Positions 9,273-17,307 of a stretch of DNA of 34,129 nt are shown one piece after another. Every line of letters starts with the position of its first letter. Positions within the stretch are counted from its first letter, which is position 1. The notes under the pieces were generated by a model. It was not told the DNA's origin. It made no database searches and saw only the letters and a program-made list of their open reading frames with translations. This DNA is from Negativicutes bacterium. Lineage in GTDB: Bacteria > Bacillota > Negativicutes > Anaeromusales > Anaeromusaceae. Both the position numbers and the translations under genes were made by a program. The stretch is from NCBI GenBank assembly GCA_009929485.1, contig SAAJ01000031.1, positions 1-34,129 on the forward strand, in the 5' to 3' direction.

Positions 9273-9300
9273 TTGATAAAAATAGTTTTTATTGTATAAT
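9273..9300 (+). promoter_or_regulatory. Sigma-A-like promoter for the C39-like peptidase gene
   Basis: TTGATA (9273-9278), 16-base spacer, TATAAT (9295-9300), about 42 bases before the start codon. A 10-bp inverted repeat (CTATTTTTAT at 9221-9230, ATAAAAATAG at 9276-9285) flanks the divergent promoter region. A minus-strand TATAAT lies at 9229-9234. Confidence 0.65.
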
Positions 9301-9342
9301 TTTTACATAAAAGAAACTGTAAATTAATTGAGGAGAAGATGT

Positions 9343-10158
9343 ATGCGATTAAACCTTTTAAAATCGAGAAAGAAAGCGGCTTTTGCGGCAGCTGTGCTGA
9401 GTTTTTTAGGAACCTCTTTCCTGGCGAACCCCGTAAGTTTTGCGGCGGAAGAACGCACTGTTTCGTATCCGCCGGGCTATGTTATCGACAAAGAGGGCGC
9501 TTCGTCCTTTAAGGGCAGCGGCAATGTGGATGCATCGCCGTATTTTTCAACGCAAGATTATTATAATTTACAATCGAATAGCCATCTGACGATTTTGTCG
9601 CACTATAAGACGTATCAGCAAACGACGGAAATTACTTGCGGTCCAGCAGCGGCCTTGACGGTGCTGGAGCATTTTGAAAATCACGCTTGGGATGAATTAA
9701 AGATTGCGACAATCATGGGTACCAAGCCAGAAGTCGGCACCGATACAAAGGGCATGGTGAAATTTTTTAAAGCCATCCATTGGGACGTAACTTCCAGCTT
9801 ACAGGCTTCCGGCAAGGATGGCGCAACCTTTGCGAATTACTATGAATTCCGCGATTTTATACTGAAGAATCTGCAGGCTAATACGCCTATTATGGTGGAA
9901 AACATTGAGTGGGGCGGACATTGGCGGGTTATCATTGGCTATGACACCATGGGTACGGAGACCGTGGCGGATGATGTCTTGATTTTGGCCGACTCGTACG
10001 ATACGGCGGATCATCAGCAGGACGGCTATGCTGTTAATTCCGCTGTGAAGTTTTACTATATGTGGTTTGACGCTCATATGCTGCCTAAAGGGCAGCAAAA
10101 CCAGCAATGGCTTGTAGCTAAGCCAGTGGCGAAAGATACGGAACGCAGAACAGAGTAA
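9343..10158 (+). CDS. Exported C39-like cysteine peptidase family protein
   Basis: A 271-residue secreted protein. Residues 1-35 form a signal peptide: basic start RLNLLKSRKKAA, hydrophobic core, then a cleavage-like VSFAAEE. The papain-like C39 triad is readable as C99 (ITCGPAAALTVL), H193 (GGHWRVIIGYD) and D217 (ILADSYDT). The region between contains MGTKPEVGTD, typical of peptidase_C39_2-like proteins. The start was moved from an in-frame TTG at 9328 to ATG 9343, which has AGGAGA six bases upstream. There is no ABC transporter or bacteriocin precursor nearby, so a maturation-peptidase role is unlikely. It is probably an extracytoplasmic peptidase or amidase of unknown substrate. Confidence 0.78.
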   Translation: MRLNLLKSRKKAAFAAAVLSFLGTSFLANPVSFAAEERTVSYPPGYVIDKEGASSFKGSGNVDASPYFSTQDYYNLQSNSHLTILSHYKTYQQTTEITCGPAAALTVLEHFENHAWDELKIATIMGTKPEVGTDTKGMVKFFKAIHWDVTSSLQASGKDGATFANYYEFRDFILKNLQANTPIMVENIEWGGHWRVIIGYDTMGTETVADDVLILADSYDTADHQQDGYAVNSAVKFYYMWFDAHMLPKGQQNQQWLVAKPVAKDTERRTE

Positions 10159-10180
10159 GCAGAGGGGAACAGAGAAAATA
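10159..10180. repeat. Dispersed purine module (AGCAGAGG-AACAGAGAAA type)
   Basis: AGCAGAGGGGAACAGAGAAA directly follows the stop codon. Near-identical text is at 18597-18627 and, in reverse orientation, at 21436-21463. Confidence 0.7.
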
Positions 10181-10186
10181 ACATAG

Positions 10187-10225
10187 AAAAGCTCCGCTTT
10201 TGCTTGGCGCAAAAAGCGGAGCTTT
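10187..10225 (+). terminator. Intrinsic terminator after the C39-like peptidase gene
   Basis: A near-perfect 15-bp stem AAAAGCTCCGCTTTT with its complement around a 9-base loop, followed by a T-rich tail. Confidence 0.9.
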
Positions 10226-10320
10226 CATTTTTATGGTTGGATAATAAATTCGAGAGACGTTCTAACGAACCGCGAAATACACGAAAAACGCGAAAGGGTT
10301 AAGCGTTTTTGCATAAACGG

Positions 10321-10494
10321 CGGCATAACTGTATTTGAGACAAGATTTCCGCGCGACTCGCAAAAGCAGGAGATGACGGCAGTTCCGTGAACTCGCTGGC
10401 GCTCAGACATACGGAACTTTATTCCGTCGTCTCCTGTTTTTGCGTCCTGCGGACCGTCTTGCTCCAATAAAAGTCTCAAATACAGTCACTGCCG
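10321..10494 (+). repeat. Structured intergenic repeat, copy A
   Basis: A 174-bp element with nested inverted repeats. The outer arm CGGC...ACTGTATTTGAGAC (10321-10341) pairs with GTCTCAAATACAGT...GCCG (10473-10494). CAAGA pairs with TCTTG. The variable inner stem GCAGGAGA-x-GACGG pairs with CCGTCGTCTCCTG. The apical stem AGTTCCGT pairs with ACGGAACT around a conserved AACTCGCTG..GCTCA loop. A conserved small hairpin GTCC-TGC-GGAC follows. Copies B and C at 27490 and 30684 have the same plan with different paired arms. Confidence 0.9.
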
Positions 10495-10500
10495 TCGCAA

Positions 10501-10594
10501 CCTCAGTCGTGTCCTCACGTTACTGTTGTTGAAAATTATACCGCGTAACCCTCCGTCGAACCCTCACTCTACTCACTCTACTCTTGTTTAAATT
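10501..10594. repeat. Dispersed pyrimidine-rich intergenic module
   Basis: CCTC-rich text ending ACTCTACTCTTGTTTAAA directly follows structured repeat A. It belongs to the same family as the modules at 18781, 21364, 26441, 27666 and 30871. No gene is visible between 10159 and 10600. Confidence 0.75.
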
Positions 10595-10600
10595 TCGTAC

Positions 10601-11956
10601 CTAAATGTGCTTGAGCAGAGAAGAAGCGATGCCCACGTATTGCGCTGGTGTCAGGGAAAGCAGGCGCTGCTTGTCAGCGGCCGGCAGGTCGACGCTTTCG
10701 ATAAAGGATTTGATGTCGGTTTCGCTGATGCCTTTGCCGCGGGTAATAGCTTTGAGCTTGTCGTAGGAATTGGCATGGCCGAATTTGCGCATGACCGTTT
10801 GTACGGCTTCCGCCAGCACTTCCCAGGCATGATTCAGGTCCGCAGCCAGCGCTTCCTGGTTGACGACGGTTTTCTTCAAGCCCTTTAGGGTGTAGGTAAT
10901 GGCGATGTGGGAGTGAGCCAGGCCGGTGCCCATGTTGCGCTGCGCCGAGGAATCGCTCAAATCGCGCTGCAAGCGGGAAATGGGAAGCTTGTTGGCCAAA
11001 TGATCCAGGACCGCGTTGCTCAGACCCAGATTGGCTTCGGAGTTTTCAAAATCAATGGGATTGATCTTATGCGGCATGGTGGAGGAGCCCACTTCGCCGG
11101 GGATGGCTTTCTGCTTGAAATAGCCCATCGAAATATACAGCCACATGTCGCGGTCGAAATCCAGCAGGATGTTGTTGAACCGGGCCAGCGCATGGAAGGC
11201 TTCGGCTACATAATCATGCGATTCGATCTGCGTGGTCAGTGGATTGTAAGTAAGGCCTAAGGATTCCACGAAAGAGCGGGATACTTGCTCCCAATCTACT
11301 TCCGGGTAAGCAATGCTGTGGGCGTTGAAGTTGCCTACGGCGCCGTTGAACTTGCCTAAGTACTCCAAAGCGCGGATTTGCTTTAACTGGCGGTTCCAGC
11401 GATATACAAAGACGGCCAGTTCTTTGCCGATGGTGGTGGGCGAAGCGGACTGACCATGGGTATGGGCCAGCATGGGAATGTCTTTTTCTTCTTCCGCCAT
11501 GGCGGATACCATTTTCACCAAAGTTTCAGCAGACGGCAGCCAGACGTCGTTGACGCCGTGCTTGAGCATCAGCGCGTAGGACAGATTGTTGATATCCTCA
11601 GAGGTGCAGGAGAAGTGAATGAATTCGAGCAAATCTCCCAGGGACATGGCGCCCATGGTTTCGCGCAGGAAGTATTCGACTGCTTTTACATCATGGTTGG
11701 TAGTGCGTTCGATTTCTTTGATGCGGAGAGCTTTTTCGTCGTCAAAGGTGGCGACGATGTTGCGCAAGAAAGAAATTTCTTCTGCGGTGAAGGGGCGAAT
11801 TTCCGCAAAATCTGGGTTAGCGGCCATGGCAATTAACCATTCCACTTCCACATGCACCCGATATTTAATCAAAGCCCATTCGGAAAAATAATCGCCAAAA
11901 GGCTGGGTAATCGCTCCGTACCGTCCCTCGAGCGGCGTCAATGATTTAATGCTCAT
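10601..11956 (-). CDS. purB: Adenylosuccinate lyase
   Basis: PurB catalyses two steps of purine synthesis: SAICAR to AICAR plus fumarate, and adenylosuccinate to AMP plus fumarate. The 451-residue protein is of the E. coli type, starting MSIKSLTPLEGRYG. It has the helical lyase core with THGQSASPTTIGKE (catalytic His), the fumarase/lyase signature GSSTMPHKINP in the mobile loop, and the following LQRDLSDSSAQRNMG. Length matches the E. coli-type enzyme. The ATG at 11956 has a GAGGT site seven bases upstream. It is a lone pur gene here, divergent from the ArsC/Spx-like gene. No obvious own terminator is seen; the downstream region is repeat DNA. Confidence 0.96.
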   Translation of the reverse strand: MSIKSLTPLEGRYGAITQPFGDYFSEWALIKYRVHVEVEWLIAMAANPDFAEIRPFTAEEISFLRNIVATFDDEKALRIKEIERTTNHDVKAVEYFLRETMGAMSLGDLLEFIHFSCTSEDINNLSYALMLKHGVNDVWLPSAETLVKMVSAMAEEEKDIPMLAHTHGQSASPTTIGKELAVFVYRWNRQLKQIRALEYLGKFNGAVGNFNAHSIAYPEVDWEQVSRSFVESLGLTYNPLTTQIESHDYVAEAFHALARFNNILLDFDRDMWLYISMGYFKQKAIPGEVGSSTMPHKINPIDFENSEANLGLSNAVLDHLANKLPISRLQRDLSDSSAQRNMGTGLAHSHIAITYTLKGLKKTVVNQEALAADLNHAWEVLAEAVQTVMRKFGHANSYDKLKAITRGKGISETDIKSFIESVDLPAADKQRLLSLTPAQYVGIASSLLKHI

Positions 11957-12022
11957 GTTTATACCTCGTTATTTCAAATTTTCATGGACAGCAAATAACC
12001 ATCTGCTGCGCATATATAGTCT

Positions 12023-12051
12023 ATTGTACTACTAAACGGCTGAGGGAACAA
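12023..12051 (-). promoter_or_regulatory. Probable purB promoter
   Basis: On the minus strand TTGTTC (12051-12046), a 17-base spacer and TACAAT (12028-12023), about 70 bases upstream of the purB start. Confidence 0.6.
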
Positions 12052-12160
12052 TTGCCATCTAAGAAGTGGCTTTGAGAAAATTCCAGAGGCAGGATTTGTT
12101 GCGAAAGGCGAGAAAACTGCTTAATAAGCTATTTGGTTAATTTCTGAAGGGGGTCGAAGT

Positions 12161-12532
12161 ATGAACCGTCAATTTATTTGCTATCCCAAGTGCACCACTT
12201 GCCAGAAAGCGAAAAAATGGCTGGATGACCAGGGAATAGAGTATGAACAGCGGCATATTAAGGAACAGCATCCAACGGCGGTCGAACTGGAAGCATGGTG
12301 GAAGCAAAGCGGTTTGCCTTTGAAGCGCTTTTTCAATACCAGCGGTCTTTTATATAAATCCCTGCAATTAAAGGAAAAACTGCCAACCATGTCGGAAACA
12401 GACATGCTGGCCTTATTGGCGACGGATGGCATGCTGGTCAAACGGCCCCTGCTTATTGAGGACGGCAAAGTATTGGTGGGATTTAAGCAGGCGGAATGGG
12501 AGCAAGCCAAAGCGGCGGAGGCCGTTGAGTAA
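12161..12532 (+). CDS. ArsC/Spx-family thioredoxin-fold protein (arsenate reductase-like)
   Basis: A 123-residue single-domain protein of the ArsC/Spx/YffB superfamily. The N-terminal FICYPKCTTCQKAKKWL gives a C11-x-x-C14 redox motif plus C7. The middle FFNTSGLLYKSL and C-terminal VKRPLLIEDGKVLVGF are family hallmarks. The CxxC favours an Spx-like redox or reductase protein over glutaredoxin-linked ArsC, but true arsenate reduction cannot be judged from sequence and no ars genes are nearby. AAGGGGGT precedes the ATG. The downstream peptidase gene starts 9 bases after the stop, so the two form an operon. Confidence 0.85.
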   Translation: MNRQFICYPKCTTCQKAKKWLDDQGIEYEQRHIKEQHPTAVELEAWWKQSGLPLKRFFNTSGLLYKSLQLKEKLPTMSETDMLALLATDGMLVKRPLLIEDGKVLVGFKQAEWEQAKAAEAVE

Positions 12533-12541
12533 GGAGGACCC

Positions 12542-13969
12542 ATGGAGGCGATAAGCGGCAAAAAAGGATTGCGGGCTTCTTGGCGGACCATCGCCCAAGG
12601 CGTAGGCGTTGCTTTATTGTGGGCGTTAAGTATGTTTTGGAGCGTTGAAACAGCTTGGGCGCAGGAGAAACCGCCAGAACTGATGCAGGCACAGAGCATA
12701 AACGGAGCGTATTTGGCTGATTTTACAACTGGTTCTTTTGAGGGAACGCAACGAACGGCGCAGGGAGAACTTGTTTTAGCTGGGCCTAGGACGACCTTTG
12801 GCGTATACTACTCGCCTGTTCTCGGAAGTGCGCCTTTTACAGAGGCGGTACTGTCGTGGAATGCCGCTACCCCACAGAGAACGAACGTAGAAGTGCAGGC
12901 ACAGGTTCGTGTTGACGGCAAGTGGTCAGCTTGGTTTTCCTGGGGAAAGTGGAACTCTTGGAGCGCCGTCGGTTCGGAGAACAAGGCGATAAAAGACGAG
13001 TTAGCCGTTATGGATATTGATACTCTTAAAGTGGCAAAAGGGAAAATGGCCGATGCGCTGCGGTATCGCGTCTATTTAAGTAGTGTACAGGCTCAAGGTA
13101 CGCCTCAACTTACCCTGCTGGCGGTTGCGGTAAATGCCGGACCAACAAGGTTGAAGGAATTCGTAGCGCGAAAAGACGTGGTGCTGGAGGTCCCGGCTTA
13201 TGCGCAGCGGCGAAGTGATCCAAGTATTGCGGGGCAGATTTGCAGTCCGGTGTCGATGGCTATGGCGCTCAACTATCATGGAGTGGGCGTATTGCCGGAG
13301 GAAATGGCTTGGCGCGCGAAAGATCATAGCCAAGACCGCTTTCCCTTTGGCAATTGGTCTTTCAACTGTGCCGCTGCCGCAGACTTTGGGCTAAAAGCGT
13401 ATGTGGCGCATGAGAATTCGTTGGCAGAACTCAGAGAAACGCTGCAGCAAAAAGGCCCGGTTATCGCTAGCGTCATGTACAAGAACAGTGAAGCTGTTCC
13501 CGATGAATTGCCTGTGCTGCATGGTGCGCCGGTAGAGGAGACAGATGGACATTTGGTAGTAGTGCGAGGCCTGGTGCAGCAAGGCGGTAAGGACTGGGTC
13601 ATCGTAAACGACCCGGCAGGAGACAGCGATTCGGTGCAGCGGCAGTACGAGGCTGGGGAATTTGAAAAGGCTTGGACGCATTATGTGTATGTAATTGCAA
13701 AAGAAAAAAAGGCCGTCCTCAGGCAGCCACGGCGTATTCCGGTAAAATTATTGCAAGTATCGGCCCAGGCCATTTTGCTCCAAGGCCAAGGGGGCGAACG
13801 TATCCCCTTGGAGCTGCAAAACATCGGCAGTATTGTGAAACGAAAAAATCAGGAAACAATCGGTTTTTTACAGCCGGAAACCCTGGGGGCGTTATTGCTG
13901 AATCTAGAAAAAGACTGCGAATGGCTGCTTGTCACCAAACAGCAACAAACGTTTTGCTTAACGTTCTAA
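12542..13969 (+). CDS. Exported C39-family peptidase with N-terminal beta-rich domain
   Basis: A 475-residue secreted protein. The signal peptide covers residues 1-40 (hydrophobic VALLWALSMFW, cleavage after AWA). Residues about 45-215 are beta-rich (EVQAQVRVDGKWSAWFSWGKW) and resemble the N-terminal domain of peptidase_C39_2 proteins. The catalytic domain has C234 (GQICSPVSMAMAL), H337 (DGHLVVVRG) and D357 (VNDPAGD). The last 80 residues form an unrecognised extension. GGAGG sits 5 bases before ATG, within 9 bases of the upstream ArsC/Spx-like stop. Its 3' end overlaps the convergent AraC-type gene by 12 bases. Function is probably envelope or extracellular peptide/amide hydrolysis, substrate unknown. 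Confidence 0.82.
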   Translation: MEAISGKKGLRASWRTIAQGVGVALLWALSMFWSVETAWAQEKPPELMQAQSINGAYLADFTTGSFEGTQRTAQGELVLAGPRTTFGVYYSPVLGSAPFTEAVLSWNAATPQRTNVEVQAQVRVDGKWSAWFSWGKWNSWSAVGSENKAIKDELAVMDIDTLKVAKGKMADALRYRVYLSSVQAQGTPQLTLLAVAVNAGPTRLKEFVARKDVVLEVPAYAQRRSDPSIAGQICSPVSMAMALNYHGVGVLPEEMAWRAKDHSQDRFPFGNWSFNCAAAADFGLKAYVAHENSLAELRETLQQKGPVIASVMYKNSEAVPDELPVLHGAPVEETDGHLVVVRGLVQQGGKDWVIVNDPAGDSDSVQRQYEAGEFEKAWTHYVYVIAKEKKAVLRQPRRIPVKLLQVSAQAILLQGQGGERIPLELQNIGSIVKRKNQETIGFLQPETLGALLLNLEKDCEWLLVTKQQQTFCLTF

Positions 13970-14821
13970 CGGCAGAGAGTAATATTTTTTTGGAGATACT
14001 CCGTGCGCTTTTTTAAAGGCTCGCGTAAAATTGGCATAATCTTGAAAGCCGCTTTCTAGGCAGGCTTGGAGTACGGAATGGCCTGCGCGGAGCAATTGTC
14101 CGGCGGCGATTAAACGTCGTTGCAGGACATATTGATGCGGCGTAAAACCGGTATGCTCTTTGAATTTGCGTGAGAAGTAACTGGGCGTAAGAAAGCAAAG
14201 AGAAGCTAATTTTTCCACGGACAAGTCTTCGGCGGTGTTTTCTTGCATATAATGCAAAATCGCATTAATCGTATCGTCGCTGCGGCGCTCGATATTGCTC
14301 GGTCCTGTTTGTCTCAAAGAAAGACGATTTAGATATACTAAAAGTTGCAGGAGTAACGTGCGTTGCAGGATATCTGCACCAAAGGCAGCGCTTATTCCTG
14401 CTTCTTTTAGTTGCGCGCATAACTCCTGCAAACGAAGCTGCAGGGGCGCTTCAGGGCGAAGCAAATGCAGACCGCTAGCCGTTGGCGCAAAACAGGCTCG
14501 CAGGTCGGCGCTGGAGGTGCTGTTCGCTTCTAGAAAAGAGGGAGTGAGCCACAAAATGATACGGTTATACGGGACGGTAGAATCGATAAGCGGTTTGTGA
14601 ATGGTGTCCCTTTCAATAAGCAGCAGATCCCAAGGCTGCAGCGGATACGAGGTTCCTTCCACATAATACGTGACGTTGCCGGAAAGAAAAATGACGATCT
14701 TATTGAAATCGTGGTAGTGAGAATCAATGCGCAATTTTCCTGTGTCCTGCAAATGAAAAAAAGAAAACTCTTTGGTCAAATACCCTCTGCGGTTGGTTAG
14801 GTCCGTTCTATTATTTTTCAT
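13958..14821 (-). CDS. AraC-family transcriptional regulator with cupin sensor domain
   Basis: A 287-residue one-component regulator. The N-terminal cupin domain (about 15-150) shows the DSHYHDFNKIVIFLSG metal/ligand-site pattern and YPLQPWDLLLI. The C-terminal double helix-turn-helix (about 185-285) has LASLCFLTPSYFSRKFKEHT and ACLESGFQDYANFTRAFKKA followed by GVSPKKY. The frame also permits a GTG at 14839; neither start has a good ribosome site, so the start is uncertain. It is divergent from the DapF-like gene, whose control region it may bind, and its 3' end overlaps the convergent peptidase gene. Confidence 0.9.
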   Translation of the reverse strand: MKNNRTDLTNRRGYLTKEFSFFHLQDTGKLRIDSHYHDFNKIVIFLSGNVTYYVEGTSYPLQPWDLLLIERDTIHKPLIDSTVPYNRIILWLTPSFLEANSTSSADLRACFAPTASGLHLLRPEAPLQLRLQELCAQLKEAGISAAFGADILQRTLLLQLLVYLNRLSLRQTGPSNIERRSDDTINAILHYMQENTAEDLSVEKLASLCFLTPSYFSRKFKEHTGFTPHQYVLQRRLIAAGQLLRAGHSVLQACLESGFQDYANFTRAFKKAHGVSPKKYYSLPLER

Positions 14822-14896
14822 AGCAAAGTAATTCGCCACAGCAGGTTTTGCAACCTTTTTTTCAGCTTCTGCAATGTTTGCGCAAGCAGAGTTGTT

Positions 14897-14902
14897 TATA
14901 AT
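14897..14902 (+). promoter_or_regulatory. Candidate -10 element for the DapF-like gene
   Basis: TATAAT 35 bases before the start codon, in the spacer divergent from the AraC-type regulator. No good -35 is seen at normal spacing, as expected for an activator-dependent promoter. Confidence 0.45.
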
Positions 14903-14936
14903 GAACTTGCAAAATATAGGCAGGAGGAATGAATAG

Positions 14937-15791
14937 ATGAAATTTCATTTTTTCAAATATCATGGGTTGGGGAATGATTACTTGGTGTTAGATCCAAACT
15001 GTTTTGCCTGGGAGCTTTCGCCGGAGACGATTCGATTGTTCTGCCATCGCCATTTTGGCGTAGGGTCGGATGGTATTTTACTGGGGCCATTTCTGGAAAA
15101 TGGCCAGATGCGTTTGCGCATTTTCAATCCTGACGGCAGTGAAGCCGAAAAAAGCGGCAACGGGGTGCGCATTTTTTCGCGTTACTTGGTAGATGCTGGT
15201 TATGTTACTGGGAGCAATTTTTCGTTAACTACCTTAGGCGGTCAGGTAGAGGTAGAGCTGCTGGCCAAGGACGGCAGCCTCAGCCGGGTAGACATGGGAG
15301 CGGTGAGCTTTCTTAGCAGTCAAGTTCCGGTGAAGGGGGCCGAACAAGAACTGGTCGGCATCCCTTGGCCGGTGCAGGGAGAAAACGTGCTGATAACCTG
15401 TCTTTCTGTGGGCAATCCGCATTGCGTCATTTTACGTGACGAAGTATCGGCAGAAGAAGCTTGCCGTTTAGGTCCTGTCATTGAAAGGCATGAACGGTTT
15501 CCGCAGCGGATTAATGTGCAGTTTTTAAAAGTCTTGGACCGGCGGAATATCCAGATTGAAATTTGGGAACGAGGCGCCGGTTACACGCTGGCCTCAGGCA
15601 GCAGCAGTTGTGCTGCCGCTGCTGCCGCCTATCGCTTAGGGTTGGTAGACGCGGCGGTAGACGTGCATATGCCGGGCGGTGTGTTGGCGGTGCAGCAGCG
15701 CGAGGACGGTCATGTGCTGCAAAGCGGCGCAGTATCTTTTGTGGGAAAGGGCTGCTTTGCAGAAGAACTATTGAAGCAAGGAAAATCTTAG
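14937..15791 (+). CDS. Diaminopimelate epimerase family protein with Ser replacing both catalytic Cys
   Basis: A 284-residue protein with the two-fold DapF architecture: FKYHGLGNDYLVLD at the N-terminus, FNPDGSEAEKSGNGVRIF, GNPHCVI, and ERGAGYTLASGSSSCAAAA. In DapF the two active-site bases are Cys73 (EMCGNG) and Cys217 (LACGTG). Here the equivalents are S73 (codon 15153-15155) and S220 (codon 15594-15596). Substrate-site residues (N12, N64, GNPH, GNG) are kept. It could still be the lysine/peptidoglycan epimerase, but it is more likely a paralogue with altered chemistry. GGAGG precedes the ATG. It lies opposite an AraC-type regulator, unusual for a housekeeping dapF, so I leave the gene symbol blank. 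Confidence 0.85.
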   Translation: MKFHFFKYHGLGNDYLVLDPNCFAWELSPETIRLFCHRHFGVGSDGILLGPFLENGQMRLRIFNPDGSEAEKSGNGVRIFSRYLVDAGYVTGSNFSLTTLGGQVEVELLAKDGSLSRVDMGAVSFLSSQVPVKGAEQELVGIPWPVQGENVLITCLSVGNPHCVILRDEVSAEEACRLGPVIERHERFPQRINVQFLKVLDRRNIQIEIWERGAGYTLASGSSSCAAAAAAYRLGLVDAAVDVHMPGGVLAVQQREDGHVLQSGAVSFVGKGCFAEELLKQGKS

Positions 15792-15810
15792 ACAACAAGC
15801 GGTGTTTTAG

Positions 15811-15842
15811 GAAGGATGCGCATTGTCAGCGTCCTTCTTTTT
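15811..15842 (+). terminator. Intrinsic terminator of the DapF-like gene
   Basis: GAAGGATGC pairs with GCGTCCTTC (one G-U) around a 9-base loop, followed by a T-rich tail. Confidence 0.75.
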
Positions 15843-15888
15843 CTTTATGATGTAGATAATGAAAAAGAACGGAGGTCTGGCGGGACCC

Positions 15889-17136
15889 ATGAAAATAGGA
15901 TTATCCAAGCGGAATTTGCTGTTGTCGGCATCGGTTGCCGCAGTTTTATGGATAGGAACGTATTTTGCGCCGCTGCTGGCAGTTGCGCCAACTCATGTGA
16001 TGCTGACGCAAACGGCCAATCCGGCGGCGGAGCAGACTGTTATCTGGCATACAGGCCCTTTGAGCAAGGCTAGCAAAGTAGAATTCTCCGAGGCGACGGG
16101 CGGCGCAGTCCAAAGTATTACCGGTACGGAAAAAGAACTGCAGACGGAACGGGGAATGATTGTTGTTCATGCTGTGCAGCTGACTGGACTCAAAGCGTCC
16201 ACTTCGTATCGTTACCAGGTTGGCGACGGGGTATTCTGGAGCGAAAGCCATACCTTTACGACGGCTCCAGCTCAGGCCAAGCCCTTTCGCTTTCTGCTTT
16301 TCGGGGATTCTCAAAGCTATACGTATGAGCTGTGGCAGGAGGTGCTGCACGCAGCGTATGCCAGGAGTCCGCAGGCGTCGTTTATGGTGAATATTGGAGA
16401 TCTGGTGGACGTAGGCCTTGACTATGGTCAATGGGACGGCTGGTTCCAGGCGGGGAAAGGGATCATCGACGCCATTCCTGTGGCGGCGGTCATGGGAAAC
16501 CACGAAACCTACACGCCTCAGGGAAAGATTGCCTTGCCGGATTACTTTGACGCTTTTTTCTCTTCGCCAGGAAACGGGCCGGAAGGCCTGAAAAAACGAG
16601 TATATTCTTTTGACTACGGAGACGCTCACTTTTCGGTTCTCGACAGTCAGCGCCAAGAAGAAGAGCCTTGGCTGCCGCAGATGCTGGCATTGCAGCAGGC
16701 TTGGTTGGAACGGGACTTAGCGGCGACGGATAAACGCTGGAAGCTTGTATTTATTCATCGGCCTTTATATCACAACCGTCCGTCTTTGGATTCGGACGCG
16801 GATTTGCGAGCAGCCTTTGGGCCCATTTTAGATCGCTACGGCGTGGACGTCGCTTTTGCCGGACATGATCATGTCTACGCTCGCTCTCATCCGATGCAAG
16901 GAGGTCGATGGAGTGAAGCGCCGGGAGACGGCGTTGTCTATATCACTGTAGGCCGCAGCGGCACGAAGACCTTTGCCAGAGCGCAGCCCAAAGAATGGGA
17001 CGCCGCCTTCCATAACCCGGTGGCGCAGCCGAATTACTTGACCGTGGATGTGAGTGATACGGAGTTAACGGTGCAGAATTTTGCCGCAGACGGCACGGTC
17101 CTTGATTCTTGGACGAAAGGACTTGAGAAACGCTAG
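15889..17136 (+). CDS. Exported purple acid phosphatase-like metallophosphoesterase
   Basis: A 415-residue secreted or membrane-anchored hydrolase. An N-terminal hydrophobic segment (about residues 7-29) is followed by a fibronectin-like PAP N-terminal domain (about 30-125; GLKASTSYRYQVGDG). The metallophosphoesterase domain carries all metal-ligand blocks: LLFGDSQSY, NIGDLVDVG, GNHE, VFIHRPLYH and FAGHDHVYARSH. It ends with VYITVGRSGTK, typical of PAP-like enzymes. The frame opens at 15859, but I place the start at ATG 15889, which has GGAGGT upstream with a rather long 12-base gap. The likely role is phosphate release from extracytoplasmic phosphoesters. Confidence 0.88.
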   Translation: MKIGLSKRNLLLSASVAAVLWIGTYFAPLLAVAPTHVMLTQTANPAAEQTVIWHTGPLSKASKVEFSEATGGAVQSITGTEKELQTERGMIVVHAVQLTGLKASTSYRYQVGDGVFWSESHTFTTAPAQAKPFRFLLFGDSQSYTYELWQEVLHAAYARSPQASFMVNIGDLVDVGLDYGQWDGWFQAGKGIIDAIPVAAVMGNHETYTPQGKIALPDYFDAFFSSPGNGPEGLKKRVYSFDYGDAHFSVLDSQRQEEEPWLPQMLALQQAWLERDLAATDKRWKLVFIHRPLYHNRPSLDSDADLRAAFGPILDRYGVDVAFAGHDHVYARSHPMQGGRWSEAPGDGVVYITVGRSGTKTFARAQPKEWDAAFHNPVAQPNYLTVDVSDTELTVQNFAADGTVLDSWTKGLEKR

Positions 17137-17200
17137 TTAGCAGGCAGATGGTTTCTGGGAAAAGATTTTTCTTGCTGAGTGTTTCGTAGGTAAAAAGAGC

Positions 17201-17230
17201 TTGCCGGTTGTTTGTTGCTTCACTTATAAT
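17201..17230 (+). promoter_or_regulatory. Promoter of the LivJ-type lipoprotein gene
   Basis: TTGCCG (17201-17206), 18-base spacer, TATAAT (17225-17230), about 78 bases before the ATG at 17308. The 17137-17300 spacer otherwise shows nothing recognisable. Confidence 0.55.
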
Positions 17231-17307
17231 TATACAGACCAATAGTTATTCGTGTGTATTGGAAAAGGACGAATATGTTATTAGAGAAAGATAACGGGGG
17301 GAGAACT

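Noticed and set aside
12161..12532. Arsenic resistance locus
   Set aside because: The ArsC/Spx-like protein stands with a peptidase gene; there is no arsenite pump or ArsR regulator, and the CxxC motif equally fits Spx-type proteins.
15946..16656. 236-codon open frame on the minus strand
   Set aside because: Antisense to the phosphoesterase gene, which has complete metal-binding motifs; no ribosome site.
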